From: Methyloligella halotolerans
GTDB lineage: Bacteria; Pseudomonadota; Alphaproteobacteria; Rhizobiales; Methyloligellaceae
NCBI RefSeq assembly: GCF_001708935.1
Contig: NZ_MASI01000005.1
Location: 1 to 64,000, forward strand
Length of the DNA stretch: 64,000 bases
Direction: 5' to 3'
The first letter of the stretch is position 1; every line of letters starts with the position of its first letter. Made by a program: the position numbers and the translations under genes. The notes beneath the pieces were generated by a model, which made no database searches, was not told where the DNA came from, and saw only the letters and a program-made list of their open reading frames with translations. Below, piece after piece: positions 63,280 through 64,000 of this stretch.

Positions 63280-63696
63280 CTATGCATCCGCTGCGAAGCT
63301 GAGCGCGCCGGCGGAGTCGAGCCCCAGCTCGAAGTTCACCTCGCCATCATGCCGGCCGCCATATTCCAGGCTCGTGATCTGGAACGCCCCTTCGACCGTC
63401 CCGAAATCCGGCACGATGACCTGCCAGTCCCGGATGGTACCGGCGAAGAAATATCCCCGCAGGGTCTCGTCGGATTCCGCATCCTTGAAGATGCCGCTTC
63501 CCGTGATCCGCGCGGTCTTGATGCCGGCGCCGTCCAGCAGCTCGCGCCATTGCGCCGCCGATTCCTGATCGGTCACGTCCACGGTCGCCGCGTTGAAGGC
63601 CAGGCTGCGCGCCCGCAAACCCGCAACGGTCGTGAAATCCCCTGCCCCGTCCGTATCGACCTTGAGCAGCAGATCCTTGCCCTTTTGCGCTGTCAT
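63280..63696 (-). CDS. GTA/phage major tail protein (g9, TP901-1 family)
   Basis: This 138-residue tail-tube protein starts MTAQKGKDLLLKVDTDGAG, continues with VAGLRARSLAFNAATVDVTDQESAAQWREL, GSGIFKDAESDE and FQITSLEYGGRHDGEVNFELGLDSAG, which is the TP901-1 major tail pattern shared with RcGTA g9. The reading frame is intact and the sequence well conserved. Confidence 0.92.
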   Translation of the reverse strand: MTAQKGKDLLLKVDTDGAGDFTTVAGLRARSLAFNAATVDVTDQESAAQWRELLDGAGIKTARITGSGIFKDAESDETLRGYFFAGTIRDWQVIVPDFGTVEGAFQITSLEYGGRHDGEVNFELGLDSAGALSFAADA

Positions 63697-63739
63697 TCAG
63701 AGGTCCCTTCTTCGAGCCTTTGCATGCCGGGTCCGGTCG

Positions 63740-63823
63740 TTACCTGCCGCCACCCCGGCGAAAGCCGGGGTCCAGCCACCGCCCCTCTGTCTCGATTTGG
63801 ATACCGGCTTTCGCCGGAATGAC
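63740..63823. repeat. palindromic (REP-like) element between g8 and g9
   Basis: Two related hairpins (ACCCCGG/CCGGGGT at 63752-63771 and CCGGC/GCCGG at about 63804-63818) are in inverted arrangement, ending GAATGAC. This is the common extragenic palindrome built on ATTCCGGCGAAAGCCGG. It is of a different sequence class from the element at 23.5 kb. Confidence 0.7.
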
Positions 63824-63848
63824 GGGGTTAGGGTAGAGCCGCAGGCAA

Positions 63849-63875
63849 CAAAAAAGGCGGCCCCAAAGCCGCCTC
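63849..63875 (-). terminator. rho-independent terminator after GTA g8
   Basis: The stem AGGCGGC/GCCGCCT with a six-base loop is followed on the minus strand by six T. It lies 26 bases after the g8 stop and would end transcription before g9. Confidence 0.8.
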
Positions 63876-63899
63876 GTCGAAACGCGAATTTACCTAAAT

Positions 63900-64000
63900 C
63901 TAGGCAGCAACAGCCGCCGCCGGTTCCGTCACGGCGCGATAGCGCACGACCCCATGATAGGTCTCGCCGTCCGGATCCTGGCGCGTTTCCGAAAACTGAT
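63900..64000 (-). CDS. GTA g8 (DUF3168) protein, C-terminal end
   Basis: The last 32 codons on the minus strand read QFSETRQDPDGETYHGVVRY, then RAVTEPAAAVAA and stop TAG at 63900-63902. Ends of the form GxxHGVVRFRAxTE are typical of DUF3168 (RcGTA g8, tail terminator/completion protein). The rest lies beyond the window. The order g8, g9, g10, g10.1, g11 is that of RcGTA. Confidence 0.8.
   Translation of the reverse strand, partial: QFSETRQDPDGETYHGVVRYRAVTEPAAAVAA

Noticed and set aside
1-64000. CRISPR array, insertion sequence, integrase or attachment site
   Set aside because: I found no regularly spaced direct repeats, transposase or recombinase frames, or duplicated tRNA ends anywhere in the window.

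Overview
This is a strongly GC-rich chromosomal segment of an alphaproteobacterium, most likely of the order Hyphomicrobiales (Rhizobiales). The evidence is the PleC/PdhS-type sensor kinases, a ccmIEFH-degP-response regulator-kinase-glnE block, a feuN-like/feuP/feuQ set, opgGH glucan genes, a gene-transfer-agent (GTA) tail fragment and a TIGR02594-type secreted peptidase of rhizobial style. I found no rRNA, tRNA, CRISPR array, IS element or integrase. Nearly all of the window is ordinary backbone with short accessory patches.

Layout. 0-2.2 kb: 3' end of an autotransporter. 2.2-5.7 kb: a TonB-dependent receptor translationally coupled to a small secreted protein, divergent from a ModE-type regulator, with two Mo-box-like palindromes between them. 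5.8-8.5 kb: a solitary PD-(D/E)XK nuclease-like protein and a type III amino-acid decarboxylase. 8.7-11.5 kb: an operon-like run of three exported proteins in which a caspase-fold protein lacking both catalytic residues lies between two peptidoglycan-binding-domain proteins. 11.6-24.6 kb: GST, a 2H-phosphoesterase-like protein, tandem secreted YHS-like paralogues, a beta-hydroxyacid dehydrogenase, Lrp/AsnC, a UDG-family protein, an MBL hydrolase, a hybrid-free sensor kinase, two retropepsins, phosphomannomutase (frameshifted), a methyltransferase and dusA. 24.6-28.9 kb: polyamine genes aguB-aguA and a PotF-like binding protein, divergent from a LysR regulator with a perfect operator-like palindrome.

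29-37.6 kb: a diguanylate cyclase, a His-rich ZnuD-type TonB receptor, pirin, a Tat-exported beta-carbonic anhydrase, rraA and a copper P-type ATPase. Three near-identical Zur-like 13-mers lie upstream of the zinc receptor and of pirin. 37.6-41.1 kb: opgG-opgH. 41.4-47.2 kb: a conserved hypothetical, pepN (frameshifted) and a PAS sensor kinase. 47.2-61.4 kb, all on the minus strand: feuN-like, feuP, feuQ, a lipoprotein, ccmI, ccmE, ccmF, ccmH, degP, a two-component pair and glnE. 61.4-64 kb: GTA head-tail genes g8 (partial), g9, g10, g10.1 and a truncated g11, followed by a secreted CHAP-like peptidase and a holin-like protein.

Putative metal handling is the clearest theme: Mo/W (ModE-like regulator and receptor), Zn (Zur-like boxes, receptor, carbonic anhydrase) and Cu (ATPase). 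Several conserved genes carry single-base frameshifts. At least three are repaired by restoring one base inside a GGCC site, which points to consensus-sequence error rather than real gene loss.
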